From Sphingomonas liriopis (GTDB taxonomy: Bacteria > Pseudomonadota > Alphaproteobacteria > Sphingomonadales > Sphingomonadaceae), in contig NZ_JAMLDY010000010.1 in the NCBI RefSeq assembly GCF_024211255.1, forward strand, positions 62,001 to 126,000: 64,000 bases of DNA, in the 5' to 3' direction. Of the stretch, positions 29,563-38,789 are shown in pieces; position 1 is the first letter of the stretch, and each line of letters begins with the position of its first letter. Both the position numbers and the translations under genes were made by a program. The notes below the pieces were generated by a model that saw nothing but the letters and a program-made list of their open reading frames with translations, ran no database searches and had not been told where the DNA came from.

Positions 29563-30465
29563 ATGAACGACCGTATCCTGCCCGCGATCGGCCTGCGCCT
29601 GCTGTCGGTCGTGTTCTTCGCCCTGATGAACGCGTGCATCAAGCTCGCCGAACAGGCGGGGGCGAGCGTCGTCGAGATCCTGTTCTTTCGCCAGTTCGGC
29701 GCGGCGGTATTGGTATCGGGGGTGATCCTGAGCGGTCCCGGCCTGCGTTCGGTCGCGACGCAGCGCTTGCCCGCGCATGTCCTGCGGATGGCGGTGGGGC
29801 TCAGCGCGATGACGATGACGTTCAACGGCATCGTCGCGCTGCCGCTCGCCGAGGCGACGACGATCGGCTTCACCGTGCCGCTGATCACCACGATCCTCGG
29901 CGCGGCGATCCTGCGCGAACCGACGGGCGCGTGGCGCTGGGGGGCGGTGATCACGGGGTTCGTCGGGGTGCTGATCGTCGCCCAGCCGGGCGGCGCCCAC
30001 GGCTCGCTGACCGGCACCGGATTCGCGCTCGCCGGCGCGTTGGGGACGGCGTGCGTCACGATCCTGCTGCGCCAGATCGGGCGGACGGAAGGCGCGCTGA
30101 CGACGGTCTTCTGGTTCTCCGTCCTGTCGCTGGTGCCGTTGTCGCTGTTCTACGTGCCGATCGCGCGCGGGCATGGCGTCTTCGGCTGGGCGTGTCTCGC
30201 CGCGGTGGGCCTGCTCGGCGGCTGCGCGCAGATCGCGATGACCAATTCGCTGCGGCTCGGGCCGGTGTCGGTGGTGGTGCCGATGGACTATTCCAGCCTG
30301 TTGTGGGCGACCGCGCTCGGCTGGCTGGTGTTCGGGACGCTGCCCGCCGCGGCGACGTGGATCGGCGCGCCGGTCATCGTCGCCAGCGGCCTCGTCATCG
30401 TCTGGCGCGAGGCGGTGCGGCGGCGGACGGACACGCTGGTCGCGAGCGCGGACGACGTGGCCTAG
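29563..30465 (+). CDS. EamA/DMT-family membrane transporter
   Basis: The 300-residue protein has ten predicted membrane helices in two EamA halves. The first starts ILPAIGLRLLSVVFFALMNA and the second contains GALGTACVTILLRQIG. It also has the family's ATTIGFTVPLITTILGA and ILREPTGAWRW segments. It likely exports small metabolites such as amino acids, or acts as a drug/metabolite permease; the substrate cannot be deduced. ATG at 29563 gives the standard length. Its TAG stop shares a CTAG palindrome with the stop of the next, converging gene. Confidence 0.9.
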   Translation: MNDRILPAIGLRLLSVVFFALMNACIKLAEQAGASVVEILFFRQFGAAVLVSGVILSGPGLRSVATQRLPAHVLRMAVGLSAMTMTFNGIVALPLAEATTIGFTVPLITTILGAAILREPTGAWRWGAVITGFVGVLIVAQPGGAHGSLTGTGFALAGALGTACVTILLRQIGRTEGALTTVFWFSVLSLVPLSLFYVPIARGHGVFGWACLAAVGLLGGCAQIAMTNSLRLGPVSVVVPMDYSSLLWATALGWLVFGTLPAAATWIGAPVIVASGLVIVWREAVRRRTDTLVASADDVA

Positions 30466-30971
30466 GCCGCCCGCGCCGCCGCCAGCATGCGCTTGCCCCG
30501 CAGGTACATTTCCAGCCGCTGCGCGGTGAACAGGCCGAGCGCCAGCGCCATCAGCACGTCGGTGACAGCCATCGGGTCGAACCCGCCGCCGCCATAGCTC
30601 ATCGCGCCGCGCGCGCCGCTGCGCACGACGACCAGCAGCACGATGAACAGCAGCGCCGCGGGCGACGAGGTCTGCCCCAGGTCATGCGTTTCGGGATCGA
30701 GCGTGATCCGCATCATCTTGCCGCGCTGCCACCCGAGCGCGCCGCCGAGCGCCAGCGCCACGAGGCAGAACGCCCAGCCCGCCCCGTGCGGCGGAAAGCG
30801 CGAGAAAGTGAAGCCGATCACCACCGCATACACCGCGGGCAGGATCCACAGCCGTTCGAGCTTGAGCGGCCGCACCCGGCTCATCCGCCGCCAGCGGATC
30901 GCCATCACCACCGCCACGACGACGAGCGGGATCGCATAGCTGATCCACCCGCCCGGCTGCTGTGTGTGCAT
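30462..30971 (-). CDS. CcdC-like (DUF1453) membrane protein
   Basis: This 169-residue protein has four or five membrane helices: ISYAIPLVVVAVVMAIRW, LWILPAVYAVVIGF, AGWAFCLVALALGGALG and AALLFIVLLVVV, plus a short C-terminal one. Segments such as RMSRVRPLKLERLWILPA and the central WQRGKMMRITLD fit the CcdC/DUF1453 family, which is of unclear function. The stop codons of this gene and of the EamA gene overlap on CTAG, so the two coding regions overlap by four bases tail to tail. Confidence 0.75.
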   Translation of the reverse strand: MHTQQPGGWISYAIPLVVVAVVMAIRWRRMSRVRPLKLERLWILPAVYAVVIGFTFSRFPPHGAGWAFCLVALALGGALGWQRGKMMRITLDPETHDLGQTSSPAALLFIVLLVVVRSGARGAMSYGGGGFDPMAVTDVLMALALGLFTAQRLEMYLRGKRMLAAARAA

Positions 30972-31050
30972 GTTTGTACCCCCTGCCCTTTTGGCGAGGG
31001 TAGCGGCGGCGGATGCGTTACGGAAGAGGTACGCCCTCGCGCCACTTCCT

Positions 31051-31136
31051 CCGTCACCCCGGACGTGTTCCGGGGTCCACTCCGCGGCGGGGCGGAGGGC
31101 GAGAGGCTCACGCCCGGAACACGTCCGGGGTGACGG
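31051..31136. repeat. Paired inverted repeat, family A (copy 4, ACGTGTTCC variant)
   Basis: CCGTCACCCCGGACGTGTTCC and GGAACACGTCCGGGGTGACGG face each other with a shorter spacer than other copies, and the GTGGACC part of the right arm is missing. It lies six bases past the gcvPB stop, where it may act as the operon's terminator. Confidence 0.85.
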
Positions 31137-31142
31137 TGCCCT

Positions 31143-32717
31143 TTATTCCGCCGCCTGCGCCAGCGGCGGTTCCTTCCATACCAGCACCGGCTTGCGCGCC
31201 GCCAGCGTCTCGTCGAGCCGCGCACGGGGCGCGAAGTGCGGGGCGGATTTGAGCGCCGTGTCGCCCGCCTTCGCGCGCTCCGCGACGCTGCGCAGCGCGC
31301 CGATGAACTGGTCGAGCGCCGCCTTCGATTCGGTCTCGGTCGGTTCGACCAGCATCGCGCCATGGACGACGAGCGGGAAATAGACCGTCATCGGGTGGAA
31401 GCCCTCGTCGATCAGCCCCTTGGCGACGTCCAGTGTCGAGAAGCCCTCGGCGAGGTTGGCGTCGCTGAAGATCGCCTCGTGCATGCACGGACCCGAGGCG
31501 GCGAACGGCGCGTCGAGCGTGCCCTCCAGGCTGCGCAGCACGTAATTGGCGTTGAGCACCGCATCCTCGGCGACCTGGCGCAGGCCGTCGGCACCGTGGC
31601 TGAGGATATAGGTCAGCGCCCGCGTGAACATGCCCATCTGACCGTGGAAGGCGGTCATCCGCCCGAACGTGTCGGGATGGTCGTCGCCCGCGGTCTCTTC
31701 CTCGATCAGCTGGATATGGCCGTCGGCCATCCGCGCGGTGAAGGGGAGCGGGCCGAACGGGCTCAATGCCTCCGACAGCACCACCGGCCCCGACCCCGGC
31801 CCGCCGCCGCCGTGCGGGGTCGAGAAGGTCTTGTGCAGGTTAATGTGCATCGCATCGACGCCGAGGTCGCCGGGACGGACCCGCCCGACGATCGCGTTGA
31901 AATTGGCGCCGTCGCAATAGACGTAGCCGCCCGCGTCATGCACCGCGTCGCTGATCGCCTTCAGGTCGCGCTCGAACAGGCCGCAGGTGTTGGGGTTGGT
32001 AATCATCACCGCGGCGACGTCCGGCCCCAGCCGCGCTTTCAGCGCATCGGTATCGACGCGGCCGTCGGCGGTCGCGGGGATGTCCTCCACCATGAAGCCC
32101 GCGAAGGCAGCGGTGGCGGGGTTGGTGCCGTGCGCGCTTTCCGGGACGAGCACGACCTTGCGATGCCCCTCGCCGCGCTTCTCCAGCGCCGCCTTGATGC
32201 ACAGGATGCCGCACAGCTCGCCATGCGCACCCGCCTTGGGGCTCATCGCGACGCCGTGCATGCCGGTCAGCTCGATGAGCCAGACCGCGAGTTCGTTGAT
32301 GACGCCGAGCGCGCCCTGCACGGTATCGACCGGCTGGAGCGGATGGACGTCGGCGAAGCCGGGCAGCCGCGCGACCTTCTCGTTGAGCCGCGGATTGTGC
32401 TTCATCGTGCACGAACCCAGCGGGAACAGGCCGAGGTCGATCGCGTAATTCTGCCGGCTGAGGCGGGTGTAGTGGCGGATCGTCTCCGGCTCCGACAGGC
32501 CAGCGAGCCCGATCGGCGCCTTGCGCGACAGGTCGCCCAGCCGCGATCCCGCAACGTCGCCCTCGGCGAAATCGACGCCGGTCGTGCTGGTATCGCCGAT
32601 CTCGAAGATCAGCGCTTCCTCCAGCATCAGCGCCCTGTTGCCGGTGAAGGTGGGGGCGGCGTCGTTGCCGTTGGCGGCGGTCATCTTGGGGCGCCAGCCG
32701 CTCTGGTTGATGCTCAT
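31143..32717 (-). CDS. gcvPB: Glycine dehydrogenase (decarboxylating) subunit 2, P-protein beta
   Basis: The 524-residue PLP-dependent subunit has the cofactor lysine in [18 protein letters not shown]. Conserved stretches include [21 protein letters not shown] and [17 protein letters not shown]. Together with GcvPA it forms the decarboxylating P-protein, which transfers the aminomethyl group of glycine to lipoyl-GcvH. The two-subunit form is common in alphaproteobacteria. Its ATG overlaps the gcvPA stop (ATGA) and a GAGGAGG lies just ahead, so it is translated together with gcvPA. It is last in the riboswitch-controlled operon. Confidence 0.97.
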   Translation of the reverse strand: MSINQSGWRPKMTAANGNDAAPTFTGNRALMLEEALIFEIGDTSTTGVDFAEGDVAGSRLGDLSRKAPIGLAGLSEPETIRHYTRLSRQNYAIDLGLFPLGSCTMKHNPRLNEKVARLPGFADVHPLQPVDTVQGALGVINELAVWLIELTGMHGVAMSPKAGAHGELCGILCIKAALEKRGEGHRKVVLVPESAHGTNPATAAFAGFMVEDIPATADGRVDTDALKARLGPDVAAVMITNPNTCGLFERDLKAISDAVHDAGGYVYCDGANFNAIVGRVRPGDLGVDAMHINLHKTFSTPHGGGGPGSGPVVLSEALSPFGPLPFTARMADGHIQLIEEETAGDDHPDTFGRMTAFHGQMGMFTRALTYILSHGADGLRQVAEDAVLNANYVLRSLEGTLDAPFAASGPCMHEAIFSDANLAEGFSTLDVAKGLIDEGFHPMTVYFPLVVHGAMLVEPTETESKAALDQFIGALRSVAERAKAGDTALKSAPHFAPRARLDETLAARKPVLVWKEPPLAQAAE

Positions 32718-34072
32718 GCCAAAACCTCCTCGAGTGCGGCGGCAAGGGTTTCGACGTCCTCCGCGGTCGTCGTCTCGGTCACCGCGACGATCAGGCCGTT
32801 GGCGAGGCCCGCCTCATCCGGGTAGAGCCGGCCGAGCGATACGCCCGCCAGGATGCCGCGATCGGCGAGCGTGCGGACGACGGGGCGCGCTTCGGTCGGC
32901 AGCTTCAGCGTGAATTCGTTGAAGAAGCTCTGCGTCACCAGCTCGACGCCCGGCACCTGCGCCAGCCGGTCGGCCGCACGGCAGGCGCCGGCATGGTTGA
33001 TCCCCGCCAGCCGGCGCAGGCCAGCCTCACCCAGCAGCGTCATGTGGATCGAGAAGGCGAGCGCACACAGCCCCGAGTTGGTGCAGATGTTCGACGTCGC
33101 CTTTTCGCGGCGGATATGCTGTTCGCGCGTCGACAGCGTCAGCACGAAGCCGCGCTTGCCGTTGGCGTCCACCGTCTCGCCGCAGAAGCGGCCGGGCATC
33201 TGGCGGATGTACTTCTCCTTGCAGCCCATCAACCCGACGTACGGCCCGCCGAACTGCAGCCCGACGCCAATCGACTGGCCCTCGCCGACGACGATATCCG
33301 CGTCCATCTCACCGGGCGAGCGGATCGCGCCCAGCGCCACCGGCTCGGTGACGACCGCGATCAGCAGCGCCTTGTGCGCGTGGCAGGCGTCGGCGAGCGG
33401 CGTCAGGTCGGCGATGCGACCGAGGATGTCGGGATACTGGACGACGACGCAGGACGTCTCGGCATCGATGCTCGCGATCAGCGTGTCGATATCGGTGTCG
33501 GCGGTCAGCTGCGGCGTCGCGGTTTCCAGCGTGTCGCCGGTGTACTTCGCCATCGTCTTCGCGACGCTGACGTAATGCGGGTGGAGCCCGCCCGACAGGA
33601 TCGCCTTGCTCTTGCGCGTGATCCGCCGCGCCATGCCGATCGCTTCCCAGCAGGCGGTCGAGCCGTCGTACATCGAGGCATTGGCGACGTCGGTGCCGAG
33701 CAGGCGCGCGACCTGCGTCTGGAACTCGAACAGCATCTGCAGCGTGCCCTGCGCGATCTCGGGCTGATACGGCGTATAGGCGGTCAGGAACTCGCCGCGC
33801 TGGATCAGGTGATCGACGCTGGCCGGCACGTGATGGCGGTACGCGCCCGCGCCGAGGAAGAACGGCACCTCGCCCGCGACCGTATTCTGGCGAGCGAGCG
33901 CGGTCATGTGCCGCTCGACGGCGAGCTCGGAGGCGTGGTTGGGCAGGCCGTGGATCGCCCCCGACAGGCGCGCGGCCTCGGGCACGTCGACGAACAGATC
34001 GTCGATACTGGCGGCACCGATGACCTCGAGCATGGCGTCGCGATCGGGCTGGGTAAGCGGCAGGTAGCGCAT
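32714..34072 (-). CDS. gcvPA: Glycine dehydrogenase (decarboxylating) subunit 1, P-protein alpha
   Basis: The 452-residue protein begins [20 protein letters not shown] and contains [34 protein letters not shown] and the [18 protein letters not shown] region typical of the alpha half of split P-proteins. It pairs with GcvPB to make the glycine-decarboxylating enzyme. A 147-base gap containing a repeat separates it from gcvH upstream; the overlap with gcvPB downstream is four bases. Confidence 0.97.
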   Translation of the reverse strand: MRYLPLTQPDRDAMLEVIGAASIDDLFVDVPEAARLSGAIHGLPNHASELAVERHMTALARQNTVAGEVPFFLGAGAYRHHVPASVDHLIQRGEFLTAYTPYQPEIAQGTLQMLFEFQTQVARLLGTDVANASMYDGSTACWEAIGMARRITRKSKAILSGGLHPHYVSVAKTMAKYTGDTLETATPQLTADTDIDTLIASIDAETSCVVVQYPDILGRIADLTPLADACHAHKALLIAVVTEPVALGAIRSPGEMDADIVVGEGQSIGVGLQFGGPYVGLMGCKEKYIRQMPGRFCGETVDANGKRGFVLTLSTREQHIRREKATSNICTNSGLCALAFSIHMTLLGEAGLRRLAGINHAGACRAADRLAQVPGVELVTQSFFNEFTLKLPTEARPVVRTLADRGILAGVSLGRLYPDEAGLANGLIVAVTETTTAEDVETLAAALEEVLA

Positions 34073-34082
34073 GGCGGTCTTT

Positions 34083-34211
34083 CTCCCCTCCCCGACGGGG
34101 AGGGGTTGGGGGAGGGGCGCGTCCGGGGATTACGGAGAGTCGCTCGCGCGGCGTTTGCCGTCAGGCGAGCACGCTCCCCTCCCCCAACCCCCTCCCCGGT
34201 GGGGAGGGGGC
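34083..34211. repeat. Inverted repeat of G/C runs between gcvH and gcvPA (family F-like)
   Basis: CTCCCCTCCCCGACGGGGAG with GGGTTGGGGGAGGGG at left is mirrored by CTCCCCTCCCCCAACCCCCT with CCCCGGTGGGGAGGGGG at right. Each arm is itself a hairpin. It sits inside the operon, between gcvH and gcvPA, and could attenuate or process the transcript to lower P-protein synthesis (inference). Confidence 0.75.
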
Positions 34212-34219
34212 TTTGCGGG

Positions 34220-34591
34220 TCACAGCTTCGCGACGAACGCTTCGTAGGCGGTCTCGTCCATCAGCGTCTCGAGCTCGGACGGATCGCTGAGCGTGATCTT
34301 GAAGAACCAGCCCTCGCCTTCCGCGTCCGAATTGACGAGGCTCGGATCGTCGGCGAGCGCGGTATTGCCCTCGAGGACATTGCCCGACACCGGCGAATAG
34401 ACGTCCGAGGCCGCCTTGACCGATTCGACCACCGCGGCCTCGTCGCCCTTCGACAGGGCCTTGCCGTCCTCGGGCACGTCGACGAACACGATGTCGCCCA
34501 GCTGGCCTTGCGCATATTCGGAAATACCGACGGTGCCGATATCGCCATCGACGTCGACCCATTCGTGATCTTCGGTAAAGTAACGGCTCAT
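34220..34591 (-). CDS. gcvH: Glycine cleavage system H protein
   Basis: The 123-residue lipoyl carrier opens [19 protein letters not shown] and has the lipoyl-attachment lysine K59 in [17 protein letters not shown]. It ferries the aminomethyl intermediate between the P, T and L proteins. The start at 34591 overlaps the gcvT stop by one base (TGATG) and is preceded by CAGGAGG; a much longer in-frame extension is shadow coding of gcvT. Confidence 0.98.
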   Translation of the reverse strand: MSRYFTEDHEWVDVDGDIGTVGISEYAQGQLGDIVFVDVPEDGKALSKGDEAAVVESVKAASDVYSPVSGNVLEGNTALADDPSLVNSDAEGEGWFFKITLSDPSELETLMDETAYEAFVAKL

Positions 34592-35799
34592 CACTTGCCT
34601 CCTGCGCGGACGTAGCGGTGGGGAACGAACGGCATCGCGGTGACGGTGCCGGTGTGGATCTTGCCGCGCTGGACGAGGCGCACCGTGGTGCCGACGCTCG
34701 CCAGATCGGCGGGGATATAGGCCATCGCGATCGGCGCGCCGACGCTGGGCGCGAAGCCGCCGCTGGTGACGCGGCCGATCACCGCGCCGTCCGCATCGAC
34801 GACGCTGGCGCCCTCGCGCACCGGCTGGCGCCCCTCGACCGACAGGCCGACGCGCTTGACCGCAGGACCATCGGCGCGCTCGGCGAGGATGCGCGCGGCG
34901 CCGGCGAAGTCGCCGGCCTCGTGGCGGCGCTTGGACAGCGCGAAGCCGAGGTCGGCCATCACCGGCGTCGTCTCGGGATCGAGGTCGTGGCCGTAGAGCG
35001 GCAAGCCCGCCTCGAGCCGCAGCGAATCGCGCGCGCCGAGGCCGATCGGCTTGATCTCGGGCTGGTCGCACAGCGCGTCGGCGAAGGCCGCGGCGACTTC
35101 GGAAGGCACCGACATCTCGACGCCGTCCTCGCCGGTATAACCCGAACGGCTGATCCACAGCGCATGGCCGTTCCACGCGAACGCGCCTGCGGTCATGAAC
35201 ACGAGTCGCTCGACACCCGGCACCAGCCGCGCGACCGCCTCGACCGCCTTCGGCCCCTGCACCGCCAGCAGCGCCTGATCCTCCATCAGGTTGAGCGTGA
35301 CCGCATCGGGCAGCACGTCGAGCAGATAGGCGAGATCGTCGTACTTGGTCGCGCCGTTGACGACGACGTAATGGCTCGCCTCGCCGAACGGATGCGCGCC
35401 CTCCGCAGGCAGCGTCGTCACCATCAAATCGTCGAGGATGCCGCCCTCGTCGTTGAGCAGCAGCGAATAGCGGATCTTCGTCGGCGCCAGCCCGGCGATG
35501 TCGCCCGGCAGCACCGCCTCGAGCGCGCGCGCGATGCCGGCGGCATCGAGTCCGTCGCCGGTCAGGCCGACCTGACCCATGTGGCTGACGTCGAACAGCC
35601 CCGCCGATTCGCGCACCCACAGATGCTCGGCCATGATGCCTTCGTACTGGACGGGCATCTCGTATCCCGCGAACGGCACCATCCGGCCGCCGCGGGCGCG
35701 GTGCCAGGCGTCGAGCGGCAGGTGCTGGATCGCGGGTTCGTCGCCCTCATCGACGCCGTCGAGCGGGTCGGGCAAAGTATCTGGCAGCGTCTCGCTCAT
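34591..35799 (-). CDS. gcvT: Glycine cleavage system aminomethyltransferase (T protein)
   Basis: The 402-residue protein contains the folate-dependent aminomethyltransferase pattern [30 protein letters not shown], then [18 protein letters not shown] and [21 protein letters not shown]. It releases ammonia and makes 5,10-methylene-tetrahydrofolate. An N-terminal leader of about 25 acidic residues precedes the usual start of the fold. ATG at 35799 has GGAG eight bases ahead. It is first gene of the gcvT-gcvH-gcvPA-gcvPB operon, directly behind the riboswitch. The fourth component, the L protein, is not here. Confidence 0.97.
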   Translation of the reverse strand: MSETLPDTLPDPLDGVDEGDEPAIQHLPLDAWHRARGGRMVPFAGYEMPVQYEGIMAEHLWVRESAGLFDVSHMGQVGLTGDGLDAAGIARALEAVLPGDIAGLAPTKIRYSLLLNDEGGILDDLMVTTLPAEGAHPFGEASHYVVVNGATKYDDLAYLLDVLPDAVTLNLMEDQALLAVQGPKAVEAVARLVPGVERLVFMTAGAFAWNGHALWISRSGYTGEDGVEMSVPSEVAAAFADALCDQPEIKPIGLGARDSLRLEAGLPLYGHDLDPETTPVMADLGFALSKRRHEAGDFAGAARILAERADGPAVKRVGLSVEGRQPVREGASVVDADGAVIGRVTSGGFAPSVGAPIAMAYIPADLASVGTTVRLVQRGKIHTGTVTAMPFVPHRYVRAGGK

Positions 35800-35860
35800 C
35801 GACCGTCTCCAAAAAGGTACGTGACCGAAGACGGCGCAGCGCCGCATCCGATCCGTCATA

Positions 35861-36047
35861 CCCCCTCTGTCACGGTGACCTGAGAGCTTTGACCGGGCGG
35901 GTCGCCCGGCTTACCCCTTCGGTGGCTCCTCAAAGGAACGCTTTCCAGAGTGTCGATGAGGCGGCGCGCGGTCCGTTTGCCTGAGAGATTCCGGGGTGGT
36001 TGCTCCTTCGGCGGCCCCCTTGCGGAGGGGCTCTCTCCCGCGCGCGC
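35861..36047 (-). promoter_or_regulatory. Tandem glycine riboswitch upstream of gcvT
   Basis: Read on the minus strand there are two consecutive glycine aptamers. The first (about 36047-35962) has GGGAGAG, GCCGAAGGAGCAA and AATCTCTCAGGCAAA; the second (about 35951-35861) has ACCGAAGGGGTAAGCC, GCTCTCAGGTCACCGTGACAGAGG. These are the conserved glycine-aptamer signatures, joined by a short linker. The switch ends about 60 bases before gcvT, consistent with turning on the glycine cleavage operon when glycine is abundant. It fills most of the 335-base gap 35800-36134; the remainder shows nothing further. Confidence 0.95.
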
Positions 36048-36134
36048 CCATGCCGGTCGCCCGGCATCGACGGGTCAAGCTGTGGCGGCGTGATGGGGGT
36101 TAGTCAATCGGGAAAGCGGCGCAGTCAGCGACCT

Positions 36135-36467
36135 CTAACAGGCATGTTCCCGCAGTGGAGCGGCGTGCGAAGCGCCCCGGACCTTCTCGCGCGTGCGCAC
36201 CGAACGCACCGTGTCCACCACCGCACGCAACATGGCGTCGCCATGGGCGGATGTCGACAGAAGCGCAGGATCGCCGTCTTCCGTCATCAGGATGAACCGC
36301 GCGCCACCGACATGCAACACGCGATGGGTGGTCGCCTGTTTCGACGTCACCTGCATCGGCTTGCGGAACCGGCGCGCCACCAACCGCAAGCCGGAGACGA
36401 CCATCGGCATCTCGTCTTCGGTGAATTCGAGGCTCAAGCGAGCGTCAGGAAGCGACAGCAGTTCCAT
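36135..36467 (-). CDS. Protein of unknown function, last gene of a three-gene unit
   Basis: The 110-residue protein starts MELLSLPDARLSLEFTEDEMPMVVSG and has a mixed sheet/helix pattern (RFILMTEDGDPALLSTSAHGDAMLRAVVDTVRSV). It has no signal peptide or membrane segment. I do not recognise it. Codon use is less GC-biased than in neighbouring operons. It lies 24 bases downstream of the 106-residue gene and is probably co-transcribed. The stop is about 90 bases from the riboswitch, which belongs to the other operon. Confidence 0.6.
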   Translation of the reverse strand: MELLSLPDARLSLEFTEDEMPMVVSGLRLVARRFRKPMQVTSKQATTHRVLHVGGARFILMTEDGDPALLSTSAHGDAMLRAVVDTVRSVRTREKVRGASHAAPLREHAC

Positions 36468-36491
36468 GGTCCCAATGTCCCATATGCTCCT

Positions 36492-36812
36492 TCACAAACC
36501 TTTACTCAAGTCCGCCGTGCGAAAGGCTGCCTGGATGACAGCCGCCCAATTGCCGTATTTGGCGAAGAACCAGTCTGCGCCGGGGCCAACAGGATCGCCG
36601 TATTTGCGCAGGTTGCGCGCTGCCATGAGTGCCACGATCTCCTCCGGATCGCCGGCACGGGCATCCTGTTTCAAGGCGTTGCGCCGCGCGACGAGATGAC
36701 GCGCGATCGCTTCCTCGGACCATCCCGCATCATGGAGCGGCGCAATCTCGTCGCGCAAGGCGTGCACCGCAGCGACATAATCCGCCCGCCTCGCCTCCGC
36801 ATCACCGCTCAC
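36492..36812 (-). CDS. Protein of unknown function with a KYGDPVGP motif
   Basis: The 106-residue protein starts at a GTG that overlaps the TAG of the lipoprotein gene by one base. It is mainly helical, with an N-terminal DYVAAVHALRDEIAPLHDAG and a C-terminal LRKYGDPVGPGADWFFAKYG followed by NWAAVIQAAFRT. The K/R-YG-(N/D)-P-x-GP pattern recalls tails of some polymorphic-toxin-associated proteins, a weak impression from memory that I cannot test. No signal peptide is present. With the next gene it could be a two-component unit, but function is unknown. Confidence 0.6.
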   Translation of the reverse strand: MSGDAEARRADYVAAVHALRDEIAPLHDAGWSEEAIARHLVARRNALKQDARAGDPEEIVALMAARNLRKYGDPVGPGADWFFAKYGNWAAVIQAAFRTADLSKGL

Positions 36813-37447
36813 TAGCGCTGCGCGTTATACTTCAACTGCGCATCGGTCAGCTGGAACCCGACCAGCGCCTCGAAGCTCGCGCGCAACACCGCGGAGCGTA
36901 CCTCGGGCCGGGTCAGGGGATCGGTCGCGGCATCCTCGTCGCCGGCCTTGCGCTTGCGGGTCAGCTGTTCGCGCACCTCGTCGGGCAGCGTCGCGGCGGA
37001 GCGCGCGATCTGGGTGGAGGCGGTGCCGCTCGCCTGGCCGCGTGCCTGACCGGCGTCGAAGTGGACGACGATCTCGCCCTTGCGCTTGGCGGTCACCGCG
37101 GTGCCGCCGCGGACGATCGCGATGTAATAGGGCAGGCTCACGTCGCGGGCCGCGTCGGTGCGGGTGCGGCGGGCGAGCACGTCGAAGGTGACGCTGGTGG
37201 CGATCTGGTCGCCCGCGTCGTTGCACGCGCCGCGCACGTTGGTCATCGTCGCGACGACGTCGATCGCACTCGCGTCCTGGCTGGTCACGGGATCGAACAC
37301 CGTCAGGTCGCCGGTGCCGGCGGCGACGCCGACGGTCGGACAGGCGGAGCGCACGGCGGTGATGCCGCCCTCCACGATCTCGCCCTTGCCGGCGCATCCG
37401 GAGAGGAGCAGCGCGAGGGCGGACAGGCCGAGAAGCGGGGTTTTCAC
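36812..37447 (-). CDS. Lipoprotein of unknown function
   Basis: A GTG start gives a 211-residue protein with a lipoprotein signal (VKTPLLGLSALALLLSGC). A beta-rich domain follows, containing YYIAIVRGGTAVTAKRKGEI with two conserved-looking Cys (SACPTVG and GACNDAG) probably forming a disulfide. The C-terminus is charged and helical. I do not recognise the family, although similar lipoproteins are annotated as hypothetical in sphingomonads. It is first in a three-gene leftward unit. Its upstream region, shared with divergent ispH, contains the 26-base tandem repeat. Confidence 0.72.
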   Translation of the reverse strand: MKTPLLGLSALALLLSGCAGKGEIVEGGITAVRSACPTVGVAAGTGDLTVFDPVTSQDASAIDVVATMTNVRGACNDAGDQIATSVTFDVLARRTRTDAARDVSLPYYIAIVRGGTAVTAKRKGEIVVHFDAGQARGQASGTASTQIARSAATLPDEVREQLTRKRKAGDEDAATDPLTRPEVRSAVLRASFEALVGFQLTDAQLKYNAQR

Positions 37448-37542
37448 GGGGACGCGTACCTTTGTCGAACGGGCAACGATGCCACGCCGGGACGAGCCGG
37501 CGGTGCGGGCGGCACCATAGGAACCGCCTTTCGCGCGTGCAA

Positions 37543-37630
37543 GCAATCGCGTGCTTCCGCACGATGGGGCAATCGCGTGCTTCCGCACGGCGGGGCAATC
37601 GCGTGCTTCCGCACGGCGGGGCAATCGCGT
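37543..37630. repeat. 26-bp tandem direct repeat (three full copies and a partial) ahead of ispH
   Basis: GCAATCGCGTGCTTCCGCAC starts each unit at 37543, 37569 and 37595, and a partial copy (GCAATCGCGT) starts at 37621. Units are exactly 26 bases; the first differs at two positions near its end. Each unit holds the hairpin CGTGC-TTCC-GCACG. The array ends 13 bases before the ispH ATG and lies between divergent genes, so it covers the ispH leader and possibly its promoter. Confidence 0.92.
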
Positions 37631-37643
37631 AAAGCGCGTCCCC

Positions 37644-38627
37644 ATGGCTTCTCTTCCGAACGCAGCCCTTCCCGCCAGCGCCGCCAGGCTGCCGCTCGAC
37701 CTGCTGATCGCCGCGCCGCGCGGCTTTTGCGCCGGCGTCGACCGCGCGATCCGCATCGTCGAGCTCGCGATCGAAAAGCACGGCGCCCCCGTCTATGTCC
37801 GGCACGAGATCGTCCACAACAAGTTCGTCGTCGATACGCTGAAGGCGAAGGGCGCGGTGTTCGTCGAGGAATTGGACCAGGTGCCCGACGGCGCGCCGGT
37901 GGTCTTCTCCGCGCATGGCGTACCCAAGTCGGTGCCGGCGGCGGCGCAGAACCGCGGGCTCGACTATCTCGACGCGACCTGTCCCCTGGTGTCGAAGGTC
38001 CATCGCCAGGCCGAACGGCTGGTCGCCGCCGGCCGCCACATCGTCTTCATCGGTCATGCCGGCCACCCGGAGGTCGTCGGCACCTTCGGACAGGTCCCCG
38101 CCGGTGCGATGTCGCTGATCGAGACCGCCGCGGATGCGGAGGTGTTCGCGCCCGCCGATCCCGACAACCTCGCCTTCCTGACGCAGACGACGCTGTCGGT
38201 CGACGATACCGCCGCGGTGGTCGCGGTGCTGCAGCGCCGTTTCCCCAACATGCTGCCGCCGCGCGGCGAGGACATCTGCTACGCGACGTCGAACCGGCAG
38301 GCGGCGGTCAAGGCGATCGCCGCGGCGTGCGACGCGATGCTGGTGATCGGCGCGCCCAATTCGTCCAACTCGGTACGCCTCGTCGAGGTCGCGGAGCGCG
38401 AGGGGATTCCGGCGCGGCTGATCCAGCGCGCAGACGATCTCGACTGGGGGTTCCTCGACGGTGTCGGCACGCTCGGCATCACCGCGGGCGCGTCGGCGCC
38501 CGAACTGCTGGTGCGCGAGCTGGTCGATCTGCTGTCGACGCGCTTCGACGTCAGCGAGCGAGAGGAAGAAACGACGCGCGAAACGATCGCGTTCAAGCTG
38601 CCGCGCGGGCTGGACGCGGCGGCATAG
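37644..38627 (+). CDS. ispH: 4-hydroxy-3-methylbut-2-enyl diphosphate reductase
   Basis: The 327-residue enzyme has the three cysteines that hold its iron-sulfur cluster: C29 in [13 protein letters not shown]113 in [11 protein letters not shown] and C212 in [10 protein letters not shown]. The active-site stretch [12 protein letters not shown] is also present. It performs the last step of the MEP pathway, making IPP and DMAPP. The start at 37644 was chosen because further-upstream ATGs lie within the tandem repeat. Confidence 0.97.
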   Translation: MASLPNAALPASAARLPLDLLIAAPRGFCAGVDRAIRIVELAIEKHGAPVYVRHEIVHNKFVVDTLKAKGAVFVEELDQVPDGAPVVFSAHGVPKSVPAAAQNRGLDYLDATCPLVSKVHRQAERLVAAGRHIVFIGHAGHPEVVGTFGQVPAGAMSLIETAADAEVFAPADPDNLAFLTQTTLSVDDTAAVVAVLQRRFPNMLPPRGEDICYATSNRQAAVKAIAAACDAMLVIGAPNSSNSVRLVEVAEREGIPARLIQRADDLDWGFLDGVGTLGITAGASAPELLVRELVDLLSTRFDVSEREEETTRETIAFKLPRGLDAAA

Positions 38628-38652
38628 GTCGACCACGTTTCCACAGAACGAC

Positions 38653-38762
38653 CCGTCACCCCGGACGTGTTCCGGGGTCCACCCATCCGCAGGCGGACGG
38701 ATAGAGGCTCCTGCCGACCGCCAAGCCGCGGAGTGGACCCCGGAACACGTCCGGGGTGACGA
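38653..38762. repeat. Paired inverted repeat, family A (copy 5)
   Basis: CCGTCACCCCGGACGTGTTCC... and ...GGAACACGTCCGGGGTGACG lie between ispH and thrB, both rightward. The pair ends about 25 bases before thrB, close to its ribosome binding site. Confidence 0.9.
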
Positions 38763-38789
38763 AGACGTAGAGTAAGGAGGGGGGAAACC

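Noticed and set aside
37543..37630. Tandem repeats as a possible CRISPR array
   Set aside because: Units are contiguous with no unique spacers and no cas genes nearby.
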